64,000 nucleotides of DNA from Pseudaquabacterium inlustre (lineage in GTDB: Bacteria > Pseudomonadota > Gammaproteobacteria > Burkholderiales > Burkholderiaceae_C): assembly GCF_038066595.1 (NCBI RefSeq), contig NZ_JBBUTH010000001.1:1-64000 (forward strand), in the 5' to 3' direction. The notes beneath the pieces were generated by a model that had not been told where the DNA came from, searched no databases, and saw only the letters and a list, made by a program, of their open reading frames with translations. A program made the position numbers and the translations under genes. Position 1 is the first letter of the stretch. Every line of letters starts with the position of its first letter. Positions 53,508 through 61,595 of this stretch are shown here, piece after piece.

Positions 53508-54277
53508 GCGGCCACCTCGCTCTTCTTTTCAAACGTGCTGCCAGAGCCGAAATACACCTCCTGCACCTTGGGATGCTGGCGGATCTCGGCCGGCGTGCCT
53601 TCGGCGATCAGGCGGCCGCGGGCCAGCACGATCACGCGGTCGGCATGGGCGAACACCACGTCCATGCTGTGCTCGGTGAACAGCACGGCTAGGCCGCGCT
53701 CCACCACCAGGCGCTTGGTCAGGGCCATCAGTTCGTTGCGCTCCTTGGGCGCCATGCCGGCGGTGGGCTCGTCCATCAGCAGCAGCTTGGGGTCATTGGC
53801 CAGCGCGATGGCCAGTTCCACGCGCTTCACATCGCCATAGGCCAGCACGCTGCAGGGCCGGTCTGCCTGCGGCGCCATGCCCACCTGGTCGAGCAGGTGC
53901 ATGGCGTCGGCGCGGCGGTGGTCGGCCGCGCGGCGCCACATCGAGAACAGCTTGCCGTCGGCCGACAGCAGGGCCATCTGCACGTTCTCCACCACGGTGA
54001 GCGAGGCGAAGGTCTCGGCGATCTGGAAGGTGCGGCCCACGCCCTGCTTCCAGATCTCGCGCGGCTTGCGGCCGATCAGTTCCTGGCCGTTCAGGCGGAT
54101 CGATCCGCTGTCGGGCTTGAGCTGGCCGTTCACCATGTTGAAGGTGGTGCTCTTGCCGGCGCCGTTGGGGCCGATCAGCGCCAGCAGTTCGCCGGCCGCC
54201 ACGTTGAAGCTGATGCCGTCGACGGCGCGGTTGCCGCCGAAGGTCTTGCCCAGGTCTTTCACTGTCAGGAGGCTCAT
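53504..54277 (-). CDS. Liv-type ABC transporter ATP-binding protein LivG-like
   Basis: The 257-residue ATPase is of the LivG group: Walker A GPNGAGKST, RTFQIAETFASLTVVENVQMAL (Q-loop), signature-region VLAYGDVKRVELAIALA, Walker B LLLMDEPTAGM and FTEHSMDVVFAHADRVIVLARG. The LSGGQ motif is degenerate, as is normal for LivG. It overlaps both the LivHM-type permease and livF genes by four bases, so the transporter is assembled from a single transcript. Confidence 0.9.
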   Translation of the reverse strand: MSLLTVKDLGKTFGGNRAVDGISFNVAAGELLALIGPNGAGKSTTFNMVNGQLKPDSGSIRLNGQELIGRKPREIWKQGVGRTFQIAETFASLTVVENVQMALLSADGKLFSMWRRAADHRRADAMHLLDQVGMAPQADRPCSVLAYGDVKRVELAIALANDPKLLLMDEPTAGMAPKERNELMALTKRLVVERGLAVLFTEHSMDVVFAHADRVIVLARGRLIAEGTPAEIRQHPKVQEVYFGSGSTFEKKSEVAA

Positions 54278-56160
54278 GCTGCGGCCCTCCTGCGATCCGC
54301 CAGTTGTGCCACAAAGCCCGCGATGCCCTGCGGGAAGGCCAGCACCAGCAGCAGGATGGTGCCGCCCAGCATGGCGCGCCAGTACTCGGTGGCGCGCGCC
54401 ACGCCGTCCTGCAGCCAGGTGAAGGTGACGGCGCCCACCACCGGGCCGGCCAGCGTCTGCACGCCGCCCAGCAGCACCATCACCAGGCCGTCGACGCTCT
54501 TGCCCACGCTCATCGCATCGGGCGAGATGCTGCCCTTGCTGAACGCGAAGAGTGCGCCCGACAGGCCGGCGAAAAGCGCCGCCACGACAAAGGCCGCCCA
54601 CTGGTTGGCCTTGACGTCGATGCCGATGGCATCGGCGCGCAGCGGTGAATCACGCCCGGCCCGCATGGCATAGCCGAAGGGCGAGAACAGCACGCGGCGC
54701 AGCGCCAGCACGCCCAGGGTCACGAGCGCCAGCGTCAGCCAGTAGTACATGCGCTTGTCACTCAGCCACTCGGCGGGCCACACGCCGGTCAGGCCATTGC
54801 TGCCGCCGGTCACGTCGTCCCACTGGAAGGTGATGGACCAGCAGATCTGCGCGAAGGCCAGCGTCAGCATCGCCAGGTACACGCCCGACAGGCGCACGCA
54901 GAACCAGCCGAACACCGCCGCACCCAGGGCGGCCACCGCCGGCGAGACCAGCAGCGCCACCTCCATCGGCAGCCCGGCCTTGAGCATCAGCAGCGCCGCC
55001 GCGTAAGCGCCCAGGCCGAAGTAGGCGGCGTGCCCGAACGAGTGCATGCCGGCCGGGCCCATGATGAAGTGCAGGCTGGCCGCGAACAGCGCGGCGGTCA
55101 GCAGGTCGATGGCCAGCACCACGCCGTAGCTGTCGCCGCCCAGAATCACCGGCAGCAGCACCAGGCCGGTGAGCCCCACGGCCGCCGCGATCAGCAGCGG
55201 CCGGCCGGCCGCGCGCAGCGGCGCCTCGGCCTCGCCCACGTTGCGGCTGGCGGCCTGCGCCTTGCCCATCAGACCCCAGGGGCGCCACACCAGCACCACG
55301 GCCATCACCAGGAACTCGGCCACCAGCGTGAGCTTGCTGAACGAGAAGGCGATGCCGAACAAGTCCACCGTGCCCAGGCCCACGCACAGCGCCTTGATCT
55401 CGGCGATCAGCAGCGCGGCCACGTAGGCGCCGGGGATCGAGCCCATGCCGCCCACCACCACCACCACGAAGGCATCGCCGATGGTCAGCAGATCCAGGTT
55501 CAGCGAGGCCGGCTCGCGCGGCAGCTGCAGCGCGCCGCCCAGCCCGGCCAGCAGCGCGCCGAGTGCGAACACGCTGGTGAACAACCAGGCCTGGTTGACG
55601 CCGAGCGCGCCCACCATCTCGCGGTCTTGCGTGGCGGCGCGAACCAACGTGCCCCAGCGCGTGCGGGTGAGCAGCAGGGTTAGTGCGCCCAGCACCACCG
55701 GGCCGACCGCGATCAGCAGCAGGTCATAGCTCGGGAAGCGCCGGCCCAGGATGTCCAGCGAGCCGGTGAGCCCCGGCGCGCGCGGCCCCAACAGATCCTC
55801 GGCGCCCCACAGGCGCAGCGCCACGTCCTTGATCACCAGCACCAGCGCAAAGGTGGCCAGCAGCTGGAACAGCTCGGGCGCGCGGTAGATGCGGCGCAGC
55901 AGCACCACCTCCACCAACGCGCCGAACACGCCCACGCCCACGGCCGCCAGCACCAGCGCCGGCCAGAAGCCAATCACCGGCCCGGCCTGCTCCACCAGCG
56001 TGTAGGCGCCGTACACGCCCAGCATGAAGAACGAGCCGTGCGCGAAGTTGACGATGCGCGTGACGCCGAAGATCAGCGACAGCCCCGCGGCCACCAGGAA
56101 CAGCGACGACGCGCCGGCCAGACCGTTGAGCAGTTGGACGAGAAAACCTGAAAGGCCCAT
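54274..56160 (-). CDS. Fused LivH-LivM type ABC permease
   Basis: The 628-residue inner membrane protein fuses two permease subunits normally made as LivH and LivM. The LivH half (about 1-290) has GLSLIFGVTRIVNFAHGSFFMLGVY and the LivM half (about 320-620) has HALSFGHAAYFGLGAYAAAL-like features (MGPAGMHSFGHAAYFGLGAY) and LRADAIGIDVKANQWAAFV. A charged linker (about 295-320) joins them. Single-chain fusions occur in betaproteobacterial aromatic acid transporters. It overlaps livG by four bases. Its start follows a hairpin-rich repeat (56211-56279). Confidence 0.9.
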   Translation of the reverse strand: MGLSGFLVQLLNGLAGASSLFLVAAGLSLIFGVTRIVNFAHGSFFMLGVYGAYTLVEQAGPVIGFWPALVLAAVGVGVFGALVEVVLLRRIYRAPELFQLLATFALVLVIKDVALRLWGAEDLLGPRAPGLTGSLDILGRRFPSYDLLLIAVGPVVLGALTLLLTRTRWGTLVRAATQDREMVGALGVNQAWLFTSVFALGALLAGLGGALQLPREPASLNLDLLTIGDAFVVVVVGGMGSIPGAYVAALLIAEIKALCVGLGTVDLFGIAFSFSKLTLVAEFLVMAVVLVWRPWGLMGKAQAASRNVGEAEAPLRAAGRPLLIAAAVGLTGLVLLPVILGGDSYGVVLAIDLLTAALFAASLHFIMGPAGMHSFGHAAYFGLGAYAAALLMLKAGLPMEVALLVSPAVAALGAAVFGWFCVRLSGVYLAMLTLAFAQICWSITFQWDDVTGGSNGLTGVWPAEWLSDKRMYYWLTLALVTLGVLALRRVLFSPFGYAMRAGRDSPLRADAIGIDVKANQWAAFVVAALFAGLSGALFAFSKGSISPDAMSVGKSVDGLVMVLLGGVQTLAGPVVGAVTFTWLQDGVARATEYWRAMLGGTILLLVLAFPQGIAGFVAQLADRRRAAA

Positions 56161-56210
56161 CAGATCGTGGAAGTTTGGTCAAGGCAACAGCCGAACCCAG
56201 CGGCCGCCGT

Positions 56211-56279
56211 GGAGCCGGCTTTGCCGGGCCACTGGCGGCGCCCCCTGGGGGGAGCGCCCTTGGGCGCTTCGGGGGGGAC
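56211..56279. repeat. GC-rich REP-like hairpin element between binding-protein and permease genes
   Basis: This 119-base gap contains stacked inverted repeats: CCGGC-TTT-GCCGG (56215-56227), CCCCC-T-GGGGG (about 56241-56251) and AGCGCCC-TT-GGGCGCT (56253-56268), ending in a seven-G run. Such palindromic extragenic elements are frequent in Burkholderiales. It probably stabilises the upstream binding-protein message or attenuates transcription into the permease. Confidence 0.6.
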
Positions 56280-57485
56280 TCAGTTCGCGGGTCGGAGCTT
56301 GGCCACTTCCGCATCCGTCGGCTGGAACTTGGCACCGTCGAAGTACACGTAGTCCACCATCGTGCCCTTGCCCTTGTCGTTCTTGGTCTTGCCCACGTAG
56401 GCGCCCATGGTCGACTGGTGGTCCTGCGCGCGGTACACCACCTTGCCCATCGGCGACATCAGCTCCAGGCCGCGGAAGGCGGTGATCAGCTTCTCGGTGT
56501 CGGCGCTCTTGGCCTTGGCGATGCCGGCGGCCAGGCTCTTGATGGCGCTGTAGCCCACCACCGACCCCAGGCGCGGGTAGTCGTTGTACTTGCGGTGGTA
56601 GGCCAGGAAGAAGGCCTTGTGCTCGGGCGTCTGGATGCCGTACCAGGGGTAGCCGGTGACGATCCAGCCATCGGGCGTCTCGTCCTTCAGCGGATCCAGG
56701 TACTCGGGCTCGCCGGTCAGCATGCTGACCACGGCGCGGCCCTGGAACAGGCCACGGGTGTTGCCCTCGCGCACGAACTTGGCCAGGTCGGCGCCGAACA
56801 GCACGTTGAACACCGCATCGGGCTTGGCATCGGCCAGGGCCTGCACCACGCTGCCGGCATCCAGCTTGCCCAGCGGCGGCGCCTGCTCGGCGACGAACTC
56901 CACATCGGGCTGGGCCGCCTTCAGCAAAGCCTTGAAGGTGGCCACGGCGCTCTGGCCGTACTCGTAGTTGGGGTAGACGATGGCCCAGCGCTTCTTCTTC
57001 AGCTTGGCCGCCTCGGGCACCAGCATCGCGCTCTGCATGTAGGTGCTGGGGCGCAGGCGGAAGGTGTACTTGTTGCCGTTCTGCCAGACGATCTTGTCGG
57101 TCAGCGGCTCGCTGGCCAGGTAGAAGAACTTCTTCTGCTTGGCGAAGTCGGCCAGCGCCAGGCCGATGTTCGACAGGAAGCCGCCGGTCAGCACGTCCAC
57201 CTTCTCGCGCGACACCAGCTCTTCGGCGGCACGCACCGCGTCGCCCGGGTTGCCGTTGTCGTCGCGGGTGATCAGCTGCACCTTGGCGCCGTTGACGCCG
57301 CCGGCCGCGTTGATCTCCTCGACGGCCAGCTCCATGCCCTTCTTGTAGGGCTCCAGGAAGGCGGGCTGCACCTTGTAGCTGTTGACCTCACCGATCTTGA
57401 TCACGCCTTGCGCGGCAACCGGGGACAAGGCCGCGGCACCCAGAGTGGCGATGGCGGCGGTGGCGATGAAGCTTCTGCGGAACAT
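56280..57485 (-). CDS. Liv-type ABC transporter substrate-binding protein (first in the operon)
   Basis: The 401-residue precursor (signal FIATAAIATLGAAALSPVAAQ) is a Peripla_BP_6 protein: VIKIGEVNSYKVQPAFLEPYKKGMELAVEEINAAGGVNGAKVQL, then AAEELVSREKVDVLTGGFLSNIGLAL and YPNYEYGQSAVATFKALL. It belongs to the class that binds amides, aromatic acids or branched-chain amino acids. It lies directly before the fused permease and ATPase genes and is the primary partner candidate of that transporter. The ATG at 57485 is 65 bases after the preceding gene. Confidence 0.88.
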   Translation of the reverse strand: MFRRSFIATAAIATLGAAALSPVAAQGVIKIGEVNSYKVQPAFLEPYKKGMELAVEEINAAGGVNGAKVQLITRDDNGNPGDAVRAAEELVSREKVDVLTGGFLSNIGLALADFAKQKKFFYLASEPLTDKIVWQNGNKYTFRLRPSTYMQSAMLVPEAAKLKKKRWAIVYPNYEYGQSAVATFKALLKAAQPDVEFVAEQAPPLGKLDAGSVVQALADAKPDAVFNVLFGADLAKFVREGNTRGLFQGRAVVSMLTGEPEYLDPLKDETPDGWIVTGYPWYGIQTPEHKAFFLAYHRKYNDYPRLGSVVGYSAIKSLAAGIAKAKSADTEKLITAFRGLELMSPMGKVVYRAQDHQSTMGAYVGKTKNDKGKGTMVDYVYFDGAKFQPTDAEVAKLRPAN

Positions 57486-57549
57486 GGTCGGGGTCCTCGA
57501 CAGGATGGGAAAGTGAGAAGGGTAGTGCGAACGGAGGGCGACTTCGGGC

Positions 57550-58134
57550 TCAGCGGAGCCCGTCCTTGCCCTGGATCTCGTGCACCTGCAAGCCGCCGAT
57601 GCGCGGCAGCGGCCGGCCGCTGTCGGTGACGGCCACGGCCACCACGATCTCGTCAGCGCGCGGCGCATCGCTCACACGGGCCTCGATGGCGTCGAAATGG
57701 CTGCGCACAAAGGCGGCGTCCTTGTGGCCCAGCGGCACGTCGATGGCCGTGCCCACACCGCCCATCTTCTTGGCCGAGGGCACCAGCGCCGCGCCCTTCT
57801 CCACCGCCACGCGCAGCGGCGCGCCCAGCTTGGGGTGCAGGATGGCGGCGGCATGCTCCAGCTCACCGGCCTCGCCGACGATGGCGGCCTTGCCGTAGCT
57901 TTGCGCGGCCGATGGCTCGATGCCCAGCGCCTGCACGCACCTGGCGCCCAGCAGGCCACCGAGCTCTTCGCCGATGGCGATCAGCTCGTCCAGGCTGTCG
58001 GCATAGCGGCCGGCATAGGGGTTGGCGATGACCGCGATGGCCAGCGCGCGGCGCGTGGGCGGGCTGATGTCGCGGCCCATCTCGCGGCGGGTTTCGTCCA
58101 CCTGGACGACGAGCTTGCGGATCTGTGCGCTCAT
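57550..58134 (-). CDS. AA_synth-family protein, copy 1
   Basis: The 194-residue protein belongs to the family called amino acid synthesis (Pfam AA_synth): RRALAIAVIANPYAGRYADSLDELIAIGEELG, then AQSYGKAAIVGEAGELEHAAAILHPKLGAPLR, and HFDAIEARVSDAPRADEIVVAVAVTDSGRPLPRIGGL. The family name comes from weak evidence; its reaction is not known. It lies 19 bases downstream of a second member, in the nicotinate operon after Hnr and UPF0280. The two copies differ (about one third identical by eye), so they may form a complex or act in sequence on the ring-cleavage products. Confidence 0.75.
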   Translation of the reverse strand: MSAQIRKLVVQVDETRREMGRDISPPTRRALAIAVIANPYAGRYADSLDELIAIGEELGGLLGARCVQALGIEPSAAQSYGKAAIVGEAGELEHAAAILHPKLGAPLRVAVEKGAALVPSAKKMGGVGTAIDVPLGHKDAAFVRSHFDAIEARVSDAPRADEIVVAVAVTDSGRPLPRIGGLQVHEIQGKDGLR

Positions 58135-58153
58135 GGTGTGCTCCTGGTTGCGG

Positions 58154-58795
58154 TCAGCGTTGGCCGTCCCATTTGGCGATGGCGTCGGCAGCCAGGCCAC
58201 CGACACGCGCATGAACCCGCGCGCCGGTGCTCATCGCCAGGATCACGATCATCTCGTCGGGCCGCGGCGCGCCGGGCACGCGCACCTCGATGGCGTCGAA
58301 ATGGCTGCGCACATAGCTGGCATTGATGTGGGTCAGCGGCACGTCCAGCGTGCAGCCGGGGCCGCCCACCTTCTTGGTGCTGGGCACGATGGCCAGCGCG
58401 TTGCCACTCTGGCCGCCGCTGGATTGCCCCTTGGCATAGGCCGCGGCATCGCCCTTCCAGCCCAGCAGTTCGCGCATGGCGTAGCCACCGGGCACATGCC
58501 ACAGCGCGCCATGCTCCTGCTCGCCGGCCGCGCCGATGATGGCGCCCTTGCCGTAGCCCTGGATGTCGGATGCCGGCACCGCCATCGCGGCCAGCAGGCG
58601 TTTCGCCATGTCCAGGCCCACCGGATTCAGAGCCTCCATCATCGGCAGGATGTCGGGCTCGTAGCGGCCGGCGTACGGGTTGGTCAGCACGGCCGCAATG
58701 CTGCCGCGGCGCAGCGGTGTCTCGGCGCACGGGCCGCCTTCGTGGAAGATGTCTTCCACGCTGGTGACGATGCGGCGGATGTCGATCAGGGTCAT
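58154..58795 (-). CDS. AA_synth-family protein, copy 2
   Basis: The 213-residue protein shares with copy 1 the marks LTNPYAGRYEPDILPMMEA, YGKGAIIGAAGEQEHGALWHVPGG, a KKVGGPG turn and SYVRSHFDAIEVRVPGAPRPDEMIVILAMSTG. It is slightly longer, with an insert near residues 120-140 rich in Gly/Gln/Ser (AYAKGQSSGGQSGN). It starts 33 bases after the UPF0280 gene. A perfect 20-base inverted repeat lies inside its first codons. Function in the nicotinate pathway is unknown. Confidence 0.75.
   Translation of the reverse strand: MTLIDIRRIVTSVEDIFHEGGPCAETPLRRGSIAAVLTNPYAGRYEPDILPMMEALNPVGLDMAKRLLAAMAVPASDIQGYGKGAIIGAAGEQEHGALWHVPGGYAMRELLGWKGDAAAYAKGQSSGGQSGNALAIVPSTKKVGGPGCTLDVPLTHINASYVRSHFDAIEVRVPGAPRPDEMIVILAMSTGARVHARVGGLAADAIAKWDGQR
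58741..58760. repeat. Perfect inverted repeat within the start of AA_synth copy 2
   Basis: CGTGGAAGA-TG-TCTTCCACG is a perfect nine-base inverted repeat 36-55 bases inside the coding region. It could form an RNA hairpin or be a regulator site, though coding constraint (VEDIFHEGG) may explain it. No T tract follows. Confidence 0.45.
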
Positions 58796-58828
58796 GTCAT
58801 CTCGTTTAGCAATTACTGAACCAAGGCC

Positions 58829-59725
58829 TCAGGCCAGGCACTGTAGCGGCTGGCTTTCAGGGGTTCGAGCGAGGGAACCCTGACACACCAGCGCGGCGTC
58901 GATGAGCAGGCCCTGGCGTTGCAGTGCCTGGGCGCAGCGCAGGCCCTGGGCCAGCGCCTGCCGCACCAGGTCGGGCGGCAGGGACGGCACGTCGGTGGTG
59001 ACCAGGATCTCGCCCAGGTCGGTGTCGTCGCGCAGCAGGTTCGCCGGGCGGCGCTGGATGGCGGGATGCGCCACGTTCACCGCATTGGCGATCACCGTGG
59101 CCGCCGCATCGGCCTGGGCGGCCGTGGCCGCCAGCACCGTGACGCTGTCGGCGATGCCCAGCGAGAAACTTCGTCCGCGCCAGCCGCTGGTGGCCACGCC
59201 GCGCACCGGGCTGGCCGCATGCACCGTGAAGCGGCCATCCACCGTGCCCTGCCCCGCCACGGTGCGCGCGGCCGCACCGGCATCGAAGCGCGACAGATCG
59301 GCATACAGCCCCACGGTGGCCGAGGCGCCATCGGCCAGATGCAGCGCAATGTCGCCGCCGTTGTTCACCCAGGCGCGCGCGATGCCAGGGCGCTGATAGG
59401 CGGCCACGATCTCTTGCGCCACCGCACCCGCCACGGCGGCCATCGGCGTGATGAAGATGTGGCCGGCAAACGGCAGGCAGGCCGCCACCATCCGGCGAGC
59501 CACCGCGCCTTGCAGCGCTGGCTGCGCATCGGGCTGCAAGGGCCGGCGCAGCAGCGGCAGTTCGGCCACCAGTTCACCCAGCAACGACTCGAAGCGCGCC
59601 CAGGCGGCAGCATGCGCCGCCGCCACGGCCTCGGCCTCGCCATCGGCCGCGATCACCAGATCGATCGGCCCGTGCTGGAGGTGCCAGCGGCCGTCGGACA
59701 GTTGGGCGCGCGTGGCCCCGTTCAT
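58829..59725 (-). CDS. UPF0280-family, ApbE-like fold protein; candidate flavin transferase for Hnr
   Basis: The 298-residue protein belongs to UPF0280, which shares the fold of ApbE flavin transferases. The NNGGDIAL motif at residues 121-128 resembles the GGD region of ApbE that binds metal and flavin, and HIFITPMAAVAGAVAQEI (about 89-106) corresponds to the ApbE segment before it. It overlaps hnr by four bases (ATGA). E. barkeri Hnr was reported to carry a covalent flavin, so a transferase role is attractive but unproven. Residues GRSFSLGIADSVTVLA and NAVNVAHPAIQRRPA are other conserved family blocks. Confidence 0.7.
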   Translation of the reverse strand: MNGATRAQLSDGRWHLQHGPIDLVIAADGEAEAVAAAHAAAWARFESLLGELVAELPLLRRPLQPDAQPALQGAVARRMVAACLPFAGHIFITPMAAVAGAVAQEIVAAYQRPGIARAWVNNGGDIALHLADGASATVGLYADLSRFDAGAAARTVAGQGTVDGRFTVHAASPVRGVATSGWRGRSFSLGIADSVTVLAATAAQADAAATVIANAVNVAHPAIQRRPANLLRDDTDLGEILVTTDVPSLPPDLVRQALAQGLRCAQALQRQGLLIDAALVCQGSLARTPESQPLQCLA

Positions 59726-61344
59726 CCGAGCAGCGGCCCGCTGACCAAGGGCCAGGCATTGGCCGAAGCGGGCGCGATGGCCTGCCGCGCCAGCGGCGCG
59801 CCATCGCGATGCCAGCCACCGGTGGCCAGCACCTGGGCCAGCGGCCGCACATAGGCCATGTGGCCGCCCAGCGCCTGGTAGTCGCTGGCGCGCATCGTGA
59901 ACTCGATGGGCGCCACGATGGCCGGCGTGGGCACGGTGCCGAAGCTGTTGGCCGGCATGCGCGTCACGTCCACCATCACCGTGATGCCGCCGCCTGGCCA
60001 CACATAGGCCGGCGCGCCGCCGCAGGTGACGTTGACGATGGCCTGCTTGATGGCGCGTGTGAGCCGCACCGGGTTGTCGGTGACGCCGGCACGCAGGCTG
60101 CCGCCGGCGCCGCCGATGAACAGCACCGTGCACAGCGCCGGCTCGCAGTTCTCGCCGATGCGCTCGACGATGGCGCGGGCCGCCGCCGGCATCTCGGCCG
60201 GCTGCGGCTTCAGGTCGGCATCCAGCACATACCAGGCGGCATGCTCGCCGGTGGTGCTGGTCATCAGCACGCGCAGGCCGGGCCAGGCCAGATCGGCATC
60301 CCAGCCATCCACGATGGCCAGCGGATCGGTCAGGTCGGTGCCGCCCCAGCCGGTGCCGGGGTTGGCCACCTGGAACCAGCGGCCCGGCGTGCTCTTGCGG
60401 CCGCGGATCTTCAGGCCCGAGGGCCGCATCTGCAGGCAGCGGCCGGCCTGGTGCTCAGTGAGCACGCCGGTGATGTGGTCGTCCACCACCACCACCTCGT
60501 CGGCCACGCCCTTGAACTGCTCGGCGAAGATGCCCACGGTGGCCGAGCCGCAGCCCACGCGCATGCGGCTCTCGGGCACGCCGTTGACGATGGGCGGCTG
60601 GCCGGCCTGCACCACAATGGTGGCACCGCCGTCGATGCTCAACTCCATCGCCTGCTGGTTGCCCAGCGCCTGCATCATCTCCACCGTGACGCGACCTTCC
60701 TTCTTGCTGCCGCCGGTGATGTGGTGCACGCCGCCCAGGCTGAGCATCTGCGAGCCGTATTCGGCGGTGGACACATGGCCCACCACCTCGCCCTTGCAGC
60801 GCACATTGGCCTGTTCGGGGCCCAGCCAGCGGTCGGTGTCGATCTTCAGCTTCAGGCTGCAGTAGCTGAAGATGCCCTCGGTGACCACGGTGACCATGTC
60901 CACGCCCCGCACCTGGGAGCCCACGATGAAGGGCGCGGGCTTGTAGTCGGGGTAGGTGGTGGACGCGCCGACGGCGGTGACGAAGAAGCGGTCGCCGTCG
61001 GACGATGAATCATCGGCAGCGGCCGCCGGCAGGGCCTGCGCGTCAGCCAGGAACGGCACCAGGTCGGCGCTCGCCCCCGCCGCCAGCCGCCGGTCGACGA
61101 TCAGCACCGGATCCACCCGCACCAGCGTGCCGCCCTGGTTGGCGTAGCGGTCGCAGGCGCCGGGCTTGCCCTCGCTGATCTGGCACAGCACCGGGCAGGC
61201 GTTGCACTCGATCTTGTGCGCGGCCATCTTGTCGTTGCGCGGCGCGGCGCGCCACTCGGCACGCAGGGCCGGCGCGTCGGCGGCCACCGGCACGGCCGGC
61301 AGTTCGCCCAGCCCATCGGTCTTGGTGTGCTCGTGTTCAGACAT
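59722..61344 (-). CDS. hnr: 6-Hydroxynicotinate reductase (Hnr)
   Basis: The 540-residue protein matches Hnr, the enzyme that reduces 6-hydroxynicotinate to 1,4,5,6-tetrahydro-6-oxonicotinate in Eubacterium barkeri. A four-cysteine iron-sulfur motif, C47-x2-C50-x3-C54-x9-C64 (CNACPVLC...GAC), opens the protein. Conserved parts include VGSQVRGVDMVTVVTEGIFSYCSLKLKIDTD and SKKEGRVTVEMMQALGNQ. SAT at 267-269 (CGSATVG) is a possible flavin attachment site. The N-terminus is shorter in iron-sulfur motifs than the reported three-cluster enzyme. It is the first gene of the minus-strand operon, divergent from a ferredoxin-NADP reductase. Start ATG at 61344. Confidence 0.82.
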   Translation of the reverse strand: MSEHEHTKTDGLGELPAVPVAADAPALRAEWRAAPRNDKMAAHKIECNACPVLCQISEGKPGACDRYANQGGTLVRVDPVLIVDRRLAAGASADLVPFLADAQALPAAAADDSSSDGDRFFVTAVGASTTYPDYKPAPFIVGSQVRGVDMVTVVTEGIFSYCSLKLKIDTDRWLGPEQANVRCKGEVVGHVSTAEYGSQMLSLGGVHHITGGSKKEGRVTVEMMQALGNQQAMELSIDGGATIVVQAGQPPIVNGVPESRMRVGCGSATVGIFAEQFKGVADEVVVVDDHITGVLTEHQAGRCLQMRPSGLKIRGRKSTPGRWFQVANPGTGWGGTDLTDPLAIVDGWDADLAWPGLRVLMTSTTGEHAAWYVLDADLKPQPAEMPAAARAIVERIGENCEPALCTVLFIGGAGGSLRAGVTDNPVRLTRAIKQAIVNVTCGGAPAYVWPGGGITVMVDVTRMPANSFGTVPTPAIVAPIEFTMRASDYQALGGHMAYVRPLAQVLATGGWHRDGAPLARQAIAPASANAWPLVSGPLLG

Positions 61345-61439
61345 GGTGCATGGCGCCCTGCGTTGAGGCAAAACGCGCCGAATCAGGGAAAACGCGTGTC
61401 TGAGGCAAAATGCGGGGTTGCATCGCGCGCCGGCCTTTC

Positions 61440-61457
61440 ATGTAGTGCCTGCTTAAC
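61440..61457. promoter_or_regulatory. Degenerate operator half-site in the hnr-fpr gap
   Basis: ATGTAG followed by a diverged right half (CTTAAC) begins at 61440, with its centre 23 bases from the perfect palindrome at 61463-61480. Spacing near two helical turns would allow cooperative binding of a TetR dimer pair. It is weak evidence alone. Confidence 0.3.
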
Positions 61458-61481
61458 GTTTGATGTAGCCGATGCTACATT
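61453..61481 (+). promoter_or_regulatory. Possible fpr promoter overlapping the palindrome
   Basis: TTAACG (61453-61458) and TACATT (61476-61481) with a 17-base spacer each match four of six consensus sigma70 positions. The operator palindrome at 61463-61480 covers the spacer and most of the -10 element, which would suit repression. The match is modest. No convincing opposite promoter for hnr was found in the 251-base gap. Confidence 0.3.
61463..61480. promoter_or_regulatory. Probable TetR operator in the hnr-fpr gap
   Basis: ATGTAGC-CGAT-GCTACAT is an 18-base perfect palindrome with seven-base arms in the 251-base gap between divergent hnr and fpr. The same half-sites with the same 18-base length recur at 63113-63130 before the enamidase gene. 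The TetR gene at 62398-63096 lies between the two sites, so it is the likely binder. Position fits control of hnr and fpr together. Confidence 0.7.
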
Positions 61482-61595
61482 CATCGCAGCAGGTGGTGCA
61501 AGCCGCGTGCCCGCCGCGCCTGCGCACCAGACGCGGCACGTTCATTGCACATACACCCCCGTCGCCCTCGCCCCCGTCTTACGCAGCACAGCACC

